In this document: positions 18,085 through 27,273 of the stretch, in pieces | Numbering within the stretch: the first letter of the stretch is position 1 | How the letters are laid out: every line of letters begins with the position of its first letter | NCBI RefSeq assembly: GCF_004834005.1 | Contig: NZ_STFF01000002.1 | Coordinates: 124,001-188,000 of the forward strand | Direction of reading: 5' to 3' | Length of the DNA: 64,000 nucleotides | From: Niastella caeni | Lineage (GTDB): Bacteria > Bacteroidota > Bacteroidia > Chitinophagales > Chitinophagaceae | The notes under the pieces: model-generated | Seen by the model: only the letters and a program-made list of their open reading frames with translations | Told to the model about the DNA's origin: nothing | The model's database searches: none | Translations under genes and position numbers: made by a program

Positions 18085-20043
18085 ATGATTAAGCATTTAA
18101 TAATAGTTGCCGGTTTAGGAATGGCCACCGCCGCGGTAAATGCGCAGGTGACCAACTTTAAACGGGTGGCCGAACAGTTTTATGCCAAGGGCGATTATTA
18201 TTCTGCCGCTCATTACTTTGAAAAATATTTAAGTGGAAAAACGCCCACCCGCTCCGGCTATAATGCATACGTAGTACAAAAGCAAGGTGCAGCATTGATC
18301 AATCCCAACGATTTAGGTGGTCTTGATGGAAAGCTGTTGTACCAAATGGGGGATTGCTATTATAATTTGAATGATTACATACATGCCGAGCAGTGGTATA
18401 AATTGTTGTTGAAAAGAGATTCTGCTACCTGGCCGCTTGCCCGGTATTATTATGGGGTTTGTTTACGCGCCAACGGCAACTATAACATTGCCAAAGAGGA
18501 ACTGGATAGGTTCATTCAGCATAATACGGAAGGCGACAAATACACCAAGCAGGCGCAACAGGAAATAGAGAATTGTACATTTATTCAACAACAATTGACC
18601 AACGGCCCTACGGGAATTAAAATTGAAAGGTTAAGTAACAACATCAATAAAGAAGGCGCTAACTATGCCGCCAGTTGGCTTAACAGCAACACCCTGGCAT
18701 TTACATCAACCCGTTCAGAAGGTTATAACAATGCCCTGTACACCGCCTCCTATCAGGATGGGGGATTTGGAAAGGTGGAAAAAATAAACGTAGCAACGTC
18801 AAGAAGCATTCAGTTGGGAACACCGGCATTTACACCCGATGGTTCAAGAATGTTTTTTACCGGCTGGATCGTGAAGAACACTAAAAAGCTATCTGCGATA
18901 TATATGAGTGAACGCAATGGCGACAGATGGAGCGAGCCGGTTTTAATTGACGGTAAACTCACAGAAGAATCATTCAATTCACGTCAACCCCAGGTTACCC
19001 CCGACGGTAAATACCTGCTGTTCTCCAGCGACCGTTCAGATGGTATTGGCGGTTTTGACGTTTGGTATGCAACCCTCGACGCTAAGGGTATGCCCGGTCA
19101 GATAACCAATTTGGGACCGGCCATCAATACAACCGGTAACGAAGAATCTCCTTTTTATCATGCCGGAAGTCAATCGCTGGTATTTGCCTCCAATGGAAGG
19201 ACCGGTATGGGCGGCTTCGATCTGTTTGCTTCTACCGGTGCTTTTACCGGGTCGTGGACGGTAGCGCTGAACCTGGGTTACCCGGTGAACTCTGAAAAAG
19301 ACGACATCTATTTTGTTGGCAAAGGCAAGGGCCTGCTGGAGGATGCATTGATAAGCAGCGACCGGTCGTCTTTGTGCTGCCTTGAATTATTCTCCATACA
19401 TAAGAACTACCATCAGATATTTACGGGTGTGGTGCTGGATTGCGAAACCAAAAAACCATTGGAAGGCGCGATCGTAACAGCTAAAGACCCGCGTGGTAAT
19501 CAAATTGCTGAAATTAAAACACAGGCGGGTGGCAAATACACCATTCAAACAGATGCCGGGCTGGCCTTACAGATCAGCGGCCAACAGGAAGATTACCAAA
19601 ACGGTTTGTTGACGGCTTATCCTTCCAAAGGCGATACCGTGTTTGCCCAGGAGTTGTGTTTAACCAAAAAGCCCGATCCGTTTAAAAACAAAACCGAAGT
19701 TGTTTACCAGATCGTATTCGAGTTGAAAACAGAGATAGCGCCCGAATCATATCCTTATCTTGACCTGATTGCTGCCTACCTGAAGGCAAACCCGACGGTG
19801 GTGCTGGAAATAGATGTGCATACGGATGGTCTGGGATCGGTAAAATCGAACCAGTTCCTGTCGCAGGGCCGGGCCAACGCCTGTGCTGAGTACCTGATAA
19901 GGGCTGGTATTTCGCCCAATCAGTTGTCGCCGAAAGGTTTTGGGGAATGTTGTCCGCTTGAAAAAGAAACAACGCCTGATGGAAAAGATATTCCGGCTGC
20001 CCGTGAAAAGAACAGACGTGTTGCGTTTAAAATGATACAATAA
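18085..20043 (+). CDS. PorE-like protein (TPR, PD40, regulatory domain, OmpA)
   Basis: 652 aa. Signal peptide (AVNAQ), TPR-like helices (25-160), a beta-propeller of PD40 repeats (about 185-400: TPDGSRMFF, TPDGKYLLFSSDRSDGIGGFD), a CarboxypepD_reg-like module (about 425-510), and an OmpA C-terminal peptidoglycan-binding domain (530-652: DVHTDGLG, NQFLSQGRANA, RRVAFKM). This order is that of PorE of the T9SS. Third gene of the cargo-PorP-OmpA cluster; likely anchors the system to the cell wall. Confidence 0.87.
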   Translation: MIKHLIIVAGLGMATAAVNAQVTNFKRVAEQFYAKGDYYSAAHYFEKYLSGKTPTRSGYNAYVVQKQGAALINPNDLGGLDGKLLYQMGDCYYNLNDYIHAEQWYKLLLKRDSATWPLARYYYGVCLRANGNYNIAKEELDRFIQHNTEGDKYTKQAQQEIENCTFIQQQLTNGPTGIKIERLSNNINKEGANYAASWLNSNTLAFTSTRSEGYNNALYTASYQDGGFGKVEKINVATSRSIQLGTPAFTPDGSRMFFTGWIVKNTKKLSAIYMSERNGDRWSEPVLIDGKLTEESFNSRQPQVTPDGKYLLFSSDRSDGIGGFDVWYATLDAKGMPGQITNLGPAINTTGNEESPFYHAGSQSLVFASNGRTGMGGFDLFASTGAFTGSWTVALNLGYPVNSEKDDIYFVGKGKGLLEDALISSDRSSLCCLELFSIHKNYHQIFTGVVLDCETKKPLEGAIVTAKDPRGNQIAEIKTQAGGKYTIQTDAGLALQISGQQEDYQNGLLTAYPSKGDTVFAQELCLTKKPDPFKNKTEVVYQIVFELKTEIAPESYPYLDLIAAYLKANPTVVLEIDVHTDGLGSVKSNQFLSQGRANACAEYLIRAGISPNQLSPKGFGECCPLEKETTPDGKDIPAAREKNRRVAFKMIQ

Positions 20044-20196
20044 GCGGCCCCGGAATTGACAAACGGTGATCTGCAATCGATCAGGTACAATCATCGATCG
20101 ATGAACAGACAGGTATAATGGTTACTGGCAGTGGGCTGGCCACTGGTTTACCGCTCGTTTTTGAGTTTAAAGTCAAAAAAGTACTATATATAATAG

Positions 20197-20243
20197 AAAG
20201 CTCCCGGCTTCGCTTCAAGCGAATGGTCCGGGAGCTTTTTTTA
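20197..20243 (+). terminator. Strong intrinsic terminator of the T9SS operon
   Basis: AAAGCTCCCGG (20197-20207) pairs with 20228-20238, with an inner TTCGCTT/AAGCGAA stem, followed by a T-run. It lies 150 bp after the PorE-like gene. Confidence 0.9.
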
Positions 20244-20487
20244 TCCCTGATTTTCCCTTTTTCCGGTTTAATTTATGGCTGGTATTAGTGATGGAAACCA
20301 GGCTGGATGCCGTTTCAGGCGCAAACCGCGTATAATTAATGCTTTTTGCAGTAAATAATCGCCTTTTTGAGCTCTACCTATTAAATCTATCGAGTATAAA
20401 AATCCTTAAATTGCAATAATACCCAGCCTTTAATGGCTTTTGTACGTATAAAGCTTAGATCATCTACATAATCAAAATTTACATTTT
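20244..20487. other. Gap before lipoprotein gene
   Basis: No ORF and no repeat words. Presumably holds the promoter of the 20488 gene; I cannot place a clear -7 box. Confidence 0.4.
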
Positions 20488-21027
20488 ATGAAACACGTTT
20501 TCTCAGTCCTCTCTGTTACCTGCATCGCGTTTTTTACAATTTTCTTATCAACGACCAATACCGGCTGTAAAAAGGGCGATGATGGAGCCAAAGGTGATAC
20601 CGGAACGGCAAATGTTATGTACTCAAGCTGGCTGGATGTAAACTTTGATCCTGCAGTGAACACGGCTGGAGATACTGTAGCCTGGACCGCAGAAATTACT
20701 GCACCGAAAATAACCAAGACCATTCTGGATTCCGGTACTGTTAAAGTGTACCTCAATGCCGGAACTGCAGCAAGCCCCGCTATTTTCCCTTTACCTATCG
20801 CTGATTTTTATTACGCACTGACAGGCGTTGAGAACCTGAATCTTTATTTCACAGTAGGCACTATCAATCTGTATGCTACACAAGATGCAAGCACCTTCAC
20901 CAGCAGCGGCGCTAAATCATGGCAATACCGCTACGTGATCATTCCAGGTGGCGTACATACCGGAAGATCGGCTGTTAACTGGAATAATTATGAAGCAGTA
21001 AAGGATTTTTACAATATTCCTGACTGA
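20488..21027 (+). CDS. Hypothetical lipoprotein with short collagen-like stretch
   Basis: 179 aa. Signal peptide with lipobox TNTGC (about Cys29) followed by KKGDDGAKGDTG, a short Gly-X-Y-like run seen in many Bacteroidota lipoproteins. The remainder (WLDVNFD, TAEITAPKIT, GVENLNLYFTVG, YRYVIIPGG) looks like an all-beta domain. No function known. Own promoter likely, since it sits behind the terminator at 20197. Confidence 0.75.
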   Translation: MKHVFSVLSVTCIAFFTIFLSTTNTGCKKGDDGAKGDTGTANVMYSSWLDVNFDPAVNTAGDTVAWTAEITAPKITKTILDSGTVKVYLNAGTAASPAIFPLPIADFYYALTGVENLNLYFTVGTINLYATQDASTFTSSGAKSWQYRYVIIPGGVHTGRSAVNWNNYEAVKDFYNIPD

Positions 21028-21152
21028 GAATTCACTGGTAAGCATAATCTGTAAGCTGGTAGACCCTTAAGAAACCATTCTTTCCGGGAAACCGGATGTA
21101 AAGAATAATCGTATTTATTTCCATTGGTATGAACCGAAATAGTAACCTGCTG

Positions 21153-21180
21153 GGTCTGTGCATTAGCCAATGCACAGACC
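21153..21180 (+). promoter_or_regulatory. Stable hairpin in the susC leader
   Basis: GGTCTGTGCATT pairs perfectly with the 12 bases at 21169-21180 around an AGCC loop. No T-run follows, so it is a leader structure rather than an intrinsic terminator. It lies 75 bp before the susC start. Confidence 0.6.
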
Positions 21181-21255
21181 TGGCTGGTTAAATGAGCATT
21201 CCTGAAAGGATGCGTACGCGTTAACCTATCTTCTGTTAATCAAAAACTAATTGCT

Positions 21256-24200
21256 ATGCGTTTTATGCAAAACGCTTTTGAGGCAAAAGCAGTACAAACC
21301 ACCTGCAAAAGACTGTTATTGTTGGTGTTTGTAGCTGGTTGTTTGCCTGTCACTACCCACGCATTCGAACTTCCCAACCACACAAATAATCACAAGTTTT
21401 TCCAGGATACTACTTTGGTAAGAGGTAAGGTTTCCGGATCGGAAGAAGGCGGCGTATTGCCGCAGGTGTCTGTTCAGAACCTGGTTTCCCGCAGAGGTAC
21501 CTTTACCAATACCCAGGGCGAATTTGCTATTGGCGCCCGCCGGGGCGATAGTATCCGGTTTACCTATGCCGGAAAGGCGCCACAAACCATAATTTACCGC
21601 GGTGAGAAGTTTCTGGAAGTACATTTGTCGGAAGGTGGCAAAGCGTTATCTGAAGTGATCGTAACCGGTTTCCAAACCATCGAAAAAGCGAAATTTGCCG
21701 GTTCTGCCGCAACCGTAAAAATGGATGAAGCCAAGTTGAACGGCCAAACCGATATCAGCCGCATGCTCGAAGGACGGGCAGCCGGGGTATCGGTACAAAA
21801 CGTATCGGGAACTTTTGGTACGGCGCCCAAAGTGCGGGTGCGTGGCGCTACTTCTATCAACGGCGATAACAAACCATTGTGGGTAGTAGATGGCGTGGTG
21901 CTGGAGGATATCGTAAACATTTCAAACGACCAGTTGTCGAGCGGCGACCCTACTACTTTATTGGGTTCTGCCGTAGCCGGCTTAAATGCCAACGATATTG
22001 AAAGCTTCGACATTTTGAAGGATGCATCTGCCGCAGCCCTGTATGGCGCCCGCGCTATGAATGGAGTAGTGGTGATCACTACTAAAAGAGGACGTGCCGG
22101 CAAACCTAACATAAACTATATCGGTAACTTCAGTTCTTACCTGAAACCCACCTACCAGGATTTTAATATCATGAACTCCGCCCAGCAAATGTCGGTGCTC
22201 GCCGAGCTGGAGCGCAAAGGCAGCCTCAATGTCAATATTCTCGACCGGGCAGATAACGGGGTGTATGGTAAAATGTATGAACTGCTGAACCAGGTAAATC
22301 CTGATGGCAGCTTTGCCCTGCAGAACACGACGGCTGCAAAAAAGAATTTTTTAATGCGGTATGCAAGGGCCAATACCGATTGGTTCGACCTGCTGTTCCG
22401 CAATAATTTTATGCAGGAGCATTCGCTCAGTATTTCTTCGGGAACCGACCGCTCCCAGTCTTATTTTTCTACCAGTTATTATGGCGATAACGGCTGGACT
22501 GTTGCCGATAAAGTAAGCCGCTACACACTCAACTTCCGCAACAACTATAAATTCAACGAAAAGCTGTCGGCCGACTTTACCACGGTAGGATCGGTACGAC
22601 AACAAAAAGCGCCCGGCGCTTTGTCGCGTAACAGCAACCCCGTAGATGGAAGCTATGATCGCGATTTCGATATCAATCCTTTCAGTTACGCCCTCAATTC
22701 AAGCCGAACTTTAACGGCATTCGACGAAGCTGGTAACAGGGAATATTTCCGTAGAAACTACGCTCCGTTCAACATTCTTACTGAACTGGATAATAATTAT
22801 ATCGACCTGAAAGTGATCGACCTTCGGTTGCAGGGAAGCCTTAAATACAAAATCACCCCCGAACTGGGATATGAGTTTGTAGGCGCTTTGCGCTTTGTAA
22901 AATCGAGCCGCGAGCACCAGATCACTGAATCCTCCAATATGGCCAATGCGTATCGCGCAGCGGGCACTTCTACCATAAAATCGAATAACAAATTCCTGTA
23001 CCGCGATCCTGAAAATCCCGATGCAGAACCGGTAGTGGTGTTGCCCTATGGTGGTTTTTATAATCGCACAGAAGATCAACTGATCAGCTACGATTTCAGG
23101 AACAGCATTAACTACAATAAAACATTCAACGATATACACAGCATCAGCTTGCTGGCTGGTCAGCAGGTAAAGTATGCCGATCGCCAGCAATTCTCCAATA
23201 CAGGTTATGGATACCAGTATGAGAACGGTGGCGTTCCATTTATTGATTACCGTATTTTAAAGCAAACCATCGAGCTGAACTTCCCTTATTATGGAATGTC
23301 GAAAGACTATGATCGCTTTGTGGCCTTTTACGGATCAGGTACCTACACTTACAATTCAAGATATAACCTTACCGGAACCGTTCGTTACGATGGTTCGAAC
23401 AGGCTGGGTAAATCAAGACGCGCCCGCTGGCTGCCCACCTGGAGTATGGCCGGTTCATGGAACGTAGAACAGGAAAAATTCATGGAAAATGTAGGTTGGG
23501 TTGATGCGCTTACCGTGCGCGCCAGCTATGGACTTACCGCCAGTATGGGCCCTGCCACCAACTCGAACATTGTATTAAAGAACATTAATACCAACAGAAC
23601 TTATTTAACAGAAAGAGAGTCGGTAATACAATTGGTGAACCTGGAGAACAGCGAGCTAACCTGGGAAAAATTGTATACTGCCAACCTGGGTGTAGATGCT
23701 ACCATGTTAAACAAGCGCCTCAATTTCAGTGTAGACGTTTACCACCGCAACAGCTTCGACCTTATTAGCCTGGTAAAAACCTCCGGTGTAGGTGGTGAGC
23801 CTTACAAAGCGGCCAACTATGCCGATATGGAATCGCAGGGTGTAGAAGTGCTGGTAGGCTATGTAGTAGTGAATAACAAGACCTGGAAATGGCGTACCAA
23901 CGTTACAGCCGGTTACAACACCAATAAAATTACCAACGCCCGGAACGAACCCATTATTTGGGACCTGGTAGCAGCCGAAGGCGGTAATAAACAAGGATAC
24001 CCGGTACGCAGTTTGTTCTCTATTCAGTATAAAGGGCTGGAGCATTTTACCGGTGTTCCGCAGTTTATTGACGAAACAGGTAAAACCGCTAACACGGTAT
24101 ACCTGCAGGACCAGAATACCAGCTTCCTGGTTTATGAAGGACCTGTTGATCCCAAACTGACCGGTGGCTGGTTGAACAGCTTTAGCTATAAAGACTTTAC

Positions 24201-24663
24201 CCTGAGCGTATTCATCACCTATCAGGCAGGCAATAAGATCAGGTTATACCCCGCATTCAGGAACAGTTATTCTGACCTGGACGCAATGCCCAAAGAGTTT
24301 TTTGACCGGTGGACAATGCCCGGCGATGAAAATTTCACTACCATACCCTCCATACTGGGCTCTTTTGAACAATCAAAATTAGGTGGTAGCACACCGTACA
24401 ATAATTACAACTATTCAACTGAACGGATAGCGCGGGGAGATATGGTGAGATTGAAGAACGTTTCGTTTACCTGGCAGGTGCCAGCCAAAATGATCAGAAG
24501 GATAGGCGTTAACAGCCTGGCTTTGCAAGCGGTGTCGAACAATCCCTGGTTGATCTATTCTGATAAGAAACTGAAGGGACAGGACCCTGAGTTTTTCAAT
24601 ACCGGTGGTGTTGCACAACCCGTGCAGAAGCAGTTTACGTTCTCTGTGAAGTTGGGGCTATAG
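21256..24663 (+). CDS. SusC/RagA TonB-linked outer-membrane protein
   Basis: 1135 aa. Signal peptide (about 1-36), CarboxypepD_reg-like domain (52-130), plug domain (about 145-260: MLEGRAAGVSVQ, VRVRGATSINGDNKPLWVVDG, DASAAALYGARAMNGVVVITTKRG) and a beta-barrel ending FTFSVKLGL. Outer-membrane importer energised by TonB, working with the SusD lipoprotein encoded next. No glycosidase or sigma/anti-sigma regulator adjoins; the partners are a metallohydrolase-like lipoprotein and a DUF4302 protein, so the substrate may be peptide- or metal-related rather than a glycan. Confidence 0.96.
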   Translation: MRFMQNAFEAKAVQTTCKRLLLLVFVAGCLPVTTHAFELPNHTNNHKFFQDTTLVRGKVSGSEEGGVLPQVSVQNLVSRRGTFTNTQGEFAIGARRGDSIRFTYAGKAPQTIIYRGEKFLEVHLSEGGKALSEVIVTGFQTIEKAKFAGSAATVKMDEAKLNGQTDISRMLEGRAAGVSVQNVSGTFGTAPKVRVRGATSINGDNKPLWVVDGVVLEDIVNISNDQLSSGDPTTLLGSAVAGLNANDIESFDILKDASAAALYGARAMNGVVVITTKRGRAGKPNINYIGNFSSYLKPTYQDFNIMNSAQQMSVLAELERKGSLNVNILDRADNGVYGKMYELLNQVNPDGSFALQNTTAAKKNFLMRYARANTDWFDLLFRNNFMQEHSLSISSGTDRSQSYFSTSYYGDNGWTVADKVSRYTLNFRNNYKFNEKLSADFTTVGSVRQQKAPGALSRNSNPVDGSYDRDFDINPFSYALNSSRTLTAFDEAGNREYFRRNYAPFNILTELDNNYIDLKVIDLRLQGSLKYKITPELGYEFVGALRFVKSSREHQITESSNMANAYRAAGTSTIKSNNKFLYRDPENPDAEPVVVLPYGGFYNRTEDQLISYDFRNSINYNKTFNDIHSISLLAGQQVKYADRQQFSNTGYGYQYENGGVPFIDYRILKQTIELNFPYYGMSKDYDRFVAFYGSGTYTYNSRYNLTGTVRYDGSNRLGKSRRARWLPTWSMAGSWNVEQEKFMENVGWVDALTVRASYGLTASMGPATNSNIVLKNINTNRTYLTERESVIQLVNLENSELTWEKLYTANLGVDATMLNKRLNFSVDVYHRNSFDLISLVKTSGVGGEPYKAANYADMESQGVEVLVGYVVVNNKTWKWRTNVTAGYNTNKITNARNEPIIWDLVAAEGGNKQGYPVRSLFSIQYKGLEHFTGVPQFIDETGKTANTVYLQDQNTSFLVYEGPVDPKLTGGWLNSFSYKDFTLSVFITYQAGNKIRLYPAFRNSYSDLDAMPKEFFDRWTMPGDENFTTIPSILGSFEQSKLGGSTPYNNYNYSTERIARGDMVRLKNVSFTWQVPAKMIRRIGVNSLALQAVSNNPWLIYSDKKLKGQDPEFFNTGGVAQPVQKQFTFSVKLGL

Positions 24664-24750
24664 TTCATTAGTTCATAAGTTTCTAAGTTAATAAGTTGAA
24701 AAGAACTAACGAACTGAATAACTAAATAACTGAATAACTACATAACTAAG
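24661..24750. repeat. Octad inverted repeat filling the susC-susD gap
   Basis: Left arm 24661-24700: TAGTTCAT, TAGTTCAT, AAGTTTCT, AAGTTAAT, AAGTTGAA, starting with the susC TAG. Right arm 24704-24750: AACTAACG, AACTGAAT, AACTAAAT, AACTGAAT, AACTACAT, ending at the susD ATG. AGTT and AACT arms are complementary and could fold into a long imperfect stem in the operon mRNA. Confidence 0.9.
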
Positions 24751-26214
24751 ATGTATAAACAATTAACATATTTCATTTTTTATGCCTTGTTGTTATCTAC
24801 AGCAGGATGTAAAAAGTTTCTTGAAAAAAATCCTGACAACAGGGCTTCTATCAATACGCCCGAGCAGGTATCGCAGTTATTGGGTACGGCGTATCCGCAG
24901 GCAAATTATATGGCCTTTACCGAATCCATCTCCGACAATGTAACTGATAAGGGATCAGGTGGTATTGATAAAACCAATATAGATCCTTACTTCTTCCGGG
25001 ATGTAACCGATAACCAGCAGGACTCACCAGAGTTTTACTGGAATGCCTGTTATACAGCCATTGCTGCAGCCAACCAGGCGCTGGAGGCAATAAGGAACGC
25101 GCCCGATACTTCGCAGTACAATGCGCAGAAAGGGGAGGCGTTGGTGTGCCGGGCATACGCACATTTTATGCTCGTTACATTCTTCTCGAAAGTATACACG
25201 CCCGGCACTGCCGCTTCCGATTTGGGCATTCCTTATGTAACAGTGCCCGAAAACGTAGTGTTCAAAAAATACGATCGTAGAACAGTAGCATCTGTATACC
25301 AGATGATAGAGCAGGACCTTACGCAAGGATTGCCGCTTATTGACGATACCAAATACACCATCCCACGCTATCATTTTACCAAAGCGGCTGCCAATGCATT
25401 TGCCGCACGGTTCTATTTGTTCAAACAGGATTATGCCAAGGTGGTCACACATGCGAATCTGGTATTCGCTGCCGGCAATATTACATCTATGTTGCGGCCG
25501 TGGAATACTACGTATAGAACCATGACACCTGCCGAACTGTTTGCGATTTACCAAAAAGCAACAGAACCGGCTAACCTTTTGTTGTGTGAGACCGGTTCGG
25601 TGTGGGGCCGTAATTACTACACCGTTCGCTATAGTTTTAATTCTGCCAAACGCGATGAGATTCTGGGCGATAATGTGACCGGTGGCGAATATGCATTCAT
25701 ATACCAGGTGTACACAGCCGGTACCAATAATTATGTTATACCCAAGATCAATGAATATTTCGTTCGTTCATCTGTAAACGCCAATATCGGCTTGCCCTAT
25801 GTAATGGTTCCTTTGTTCACAACGGAAGAAGTGTTGTTTAACCGCATTGAAGCAAATATTGCGATGAACAATACGAATGCTACCAATGCGGCGCTTGCCG
25901 ACCTGAATACGTACGCCAGCACCCGGATCAATAATTACGATGCGTCGATGCATATCATCAATGCGGCTAAGCTGCAGAGCTATTATGGCAGTGCCAATTT
26001 GCGTAACAATTTATTAAATGCTTTGATGGATTTTAAACGGGCCGAATATGTACAAGAAGGGATGCGTTGGTTCGATCTGTTGCGGCATAACAGACCGGTT
26101 ACCCATACCACTACCGATGGACAAACGCTCACTTTACCGGCAGGTTCTTTACAACGGGTGTTTCAGTTACCAGAATCGGTAAGTACATCGGGCATGCCGT
26201 TAAACCCGAGGTAA
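24751..26214 (+). CDS. SusD/RagB nutrient-binding lipoprotein
   Basis: 487 aa. Lipobox STAGC (Cys20) then KKFLEKNPDN, the usual SusD opening. TPR-rich fold with EYWNACYTAI-like (EFYWNACYTAIAAANQAL), GEALVCRAYAHFMLV and the C-terminal RAEYVQEGMRWFDLLRHNRP. Surface lid of the SusC channel. It ends near LNPR as family members do. Operon position: second gene. Confidence 0.95.
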   Translation: MYKQLTYFIFYALLLSTAGCKKFLEKNPDNRASINTPEQVSQLLGTAYPQANYMAFTESISDNVTDKGSGGIDKTNIDPYFFRDVTDNQQDSPEFYWNACYTAIAAANQALEAIRNAPDTSQYNAQKGEALVCRAYAHFMLVTFFSKVYTPGTAASDLGIPYVTVPENVVFKKYDRRTVASVYQMIEQDLTQGLPLIDDTKYTIPRYHFTKAAANAFAARFYLFKQDYAKVVTHANLVFAAGNITSMLRPWNTTYRTMTPAELFAIYQKATEPANLLLCETGSVWGRNYYTVRYSFNSAKRDEILGDNVTGGEYAFIYQVYTAGTNNYVIPKINEYFVRSSVNANIGLPYVMVPLFTTEEVLFNRIEANIAMNNTNATNAALADLNTYASTRINNYDASMHIINAAKLQSYYGSANLRNNLLNALMDFKRAEYVQEGMRWFDLLRHNRPVTHTTTDGQTLTLPAGSLQRVFQLPESVSTSGMPLNPR

Positions 26215-26368
26215 ATGAAGAATGAGAAATGAAAATGGAAACAGATGAATATCCAATGTAGAATATTGAACCTGCCTGCCGGCAGGCAGGTGTAGTAGTG
26301 TTGGAAATAGTAGAAATGCCCGAAAAAGAGATGACAACAAACAATAAACCACAAACAATAAACTGATA
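26215..26368. repeat. Heptad tracts around a perfect 20-bp palindrome
   Basis: Left: ATGAAGA, ATGAGAA, ATGAAAA (26215-26235), then TATCCAA, TGTAGAA, TATTGAA. Centre: CCTGCCTGCCGGCAGGCAGG (26271-26290), perfectly self-complementary. Right: ACAACAA, ACAATAA, ACCACAA, ACAATAA (26334-26368). Confidence 0.8.
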
Positions 26369-26374
26369 CATGAC

Positions 26375-27250
26375 ATGAGGAGCATCAACATATATCTATG
26401 TATTATTTTACTAACAGTCGCCTGTAAAAAGGAAGACGACCTGGGTGATGTAAGCACGATACCCGGATTGGGTGGTGATACCTGGGCGGCTACCGCTATT
26501 GACAACTGGATCAGGGATACCCTCACCGTTCCTTATAACGTAGCGGCCAAGTACAAATGGGACCAGGGCGAACTGGATTTCGATAAAACACTTACCCCGC
26601 CCGATGAAGCAAAGATCATCCCGGTGCTGAGCTCCATAAAAAAAGTATGGATCGATAATTATGTGGCGGAAGCCGGTAAAACATTCATGCAAAAATATAT
26701 TCCCAAGTTCTTTGTACTGGTGGGTAGCGCCAACTGGAATATCGATGGAACAATAACGTTGGGAACTGCAGAAGGCGGACGGCGCATTGCGTTATATGTG
26801 CTGAATGATTTTCGCACAAAAGGAATGACCGGTTATGTGCCAGCCGATTCTACCAATGTCATCATGATGTTCCATACTATTGAGCACGAATTTGGGCACA
26901 TCCTGCATCAAACGGTGATGTATCCCGAAGACTACAAACGTATATCTGTAGGAGATTATACTTCTAACTGGAACAATACAACCGATGCAGAGGCCAATGC
27001 AAAAGGGTTTATCACCGCTTATTCCCAATCTTCGCCCGATGAAGATTTTGTGGAAATGATCTCTATGATGCTTTCGCAGGGAAAGGCCGGGTATGAAGCC
27101 ATAGTAAACGGTATTTCCAATGCAACGGCAAGAAACAAACTGCGTCAGAAGGAAGTGATCGTAGTAAATTATTTTAAAGATGTGTGGGGCATCAACTTTT
27201 ACAGTTTACAAACCCGCACCCGTAATTCGATAAATGCCCTGATTAAGTAA
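26375..27250 (+). CDS. Substrate-import-associated zinc metallohydrolase lipoprotein
   Basis: 291 aa. Lipobox TVAC (Cys17) followed by KKEDD. Zincin motif IEHEFGHILHQ (HEFGH at 171-175), with a downstream acidic EDFVEMIS (about 223-230) that could give the third ligand. Matches the HExxH lipoprotein family found beside SusC/SusD pairs. Probably on the cell surface, processing a proteinaceous or other cargo for the adjacent importer; true substrate unknown. Confidence 0.9.
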   Translation: MRSINIYLCIILLTVACKKEDDLGDVSTIPGLGGDTWAATAIDNWIRDTLTVPYNVAAKYKWDQGELDFDKTLTPPDEAKIIPVLSSIKKVWIDNYVAEAGKTFMQKYIPKFFVLVGSANWNIDGTITLGTAEGGRRIALYVLNDFRTKGMTGYVPADSTNVIMMFHTIEHEFGHILHQTVMYPEDYKRISVGDYTSNWNNTTDAEANAKGFITAYSQSSPDEDFVEMISMMLSQGKAGYEAIVNGISNATARNKLRQKEVIVVNYFKDVWGINFYSLQTRTRNSINALIK

Positions 27251-27273
27251 GCCACACCCTTAAAGAGACAGGT

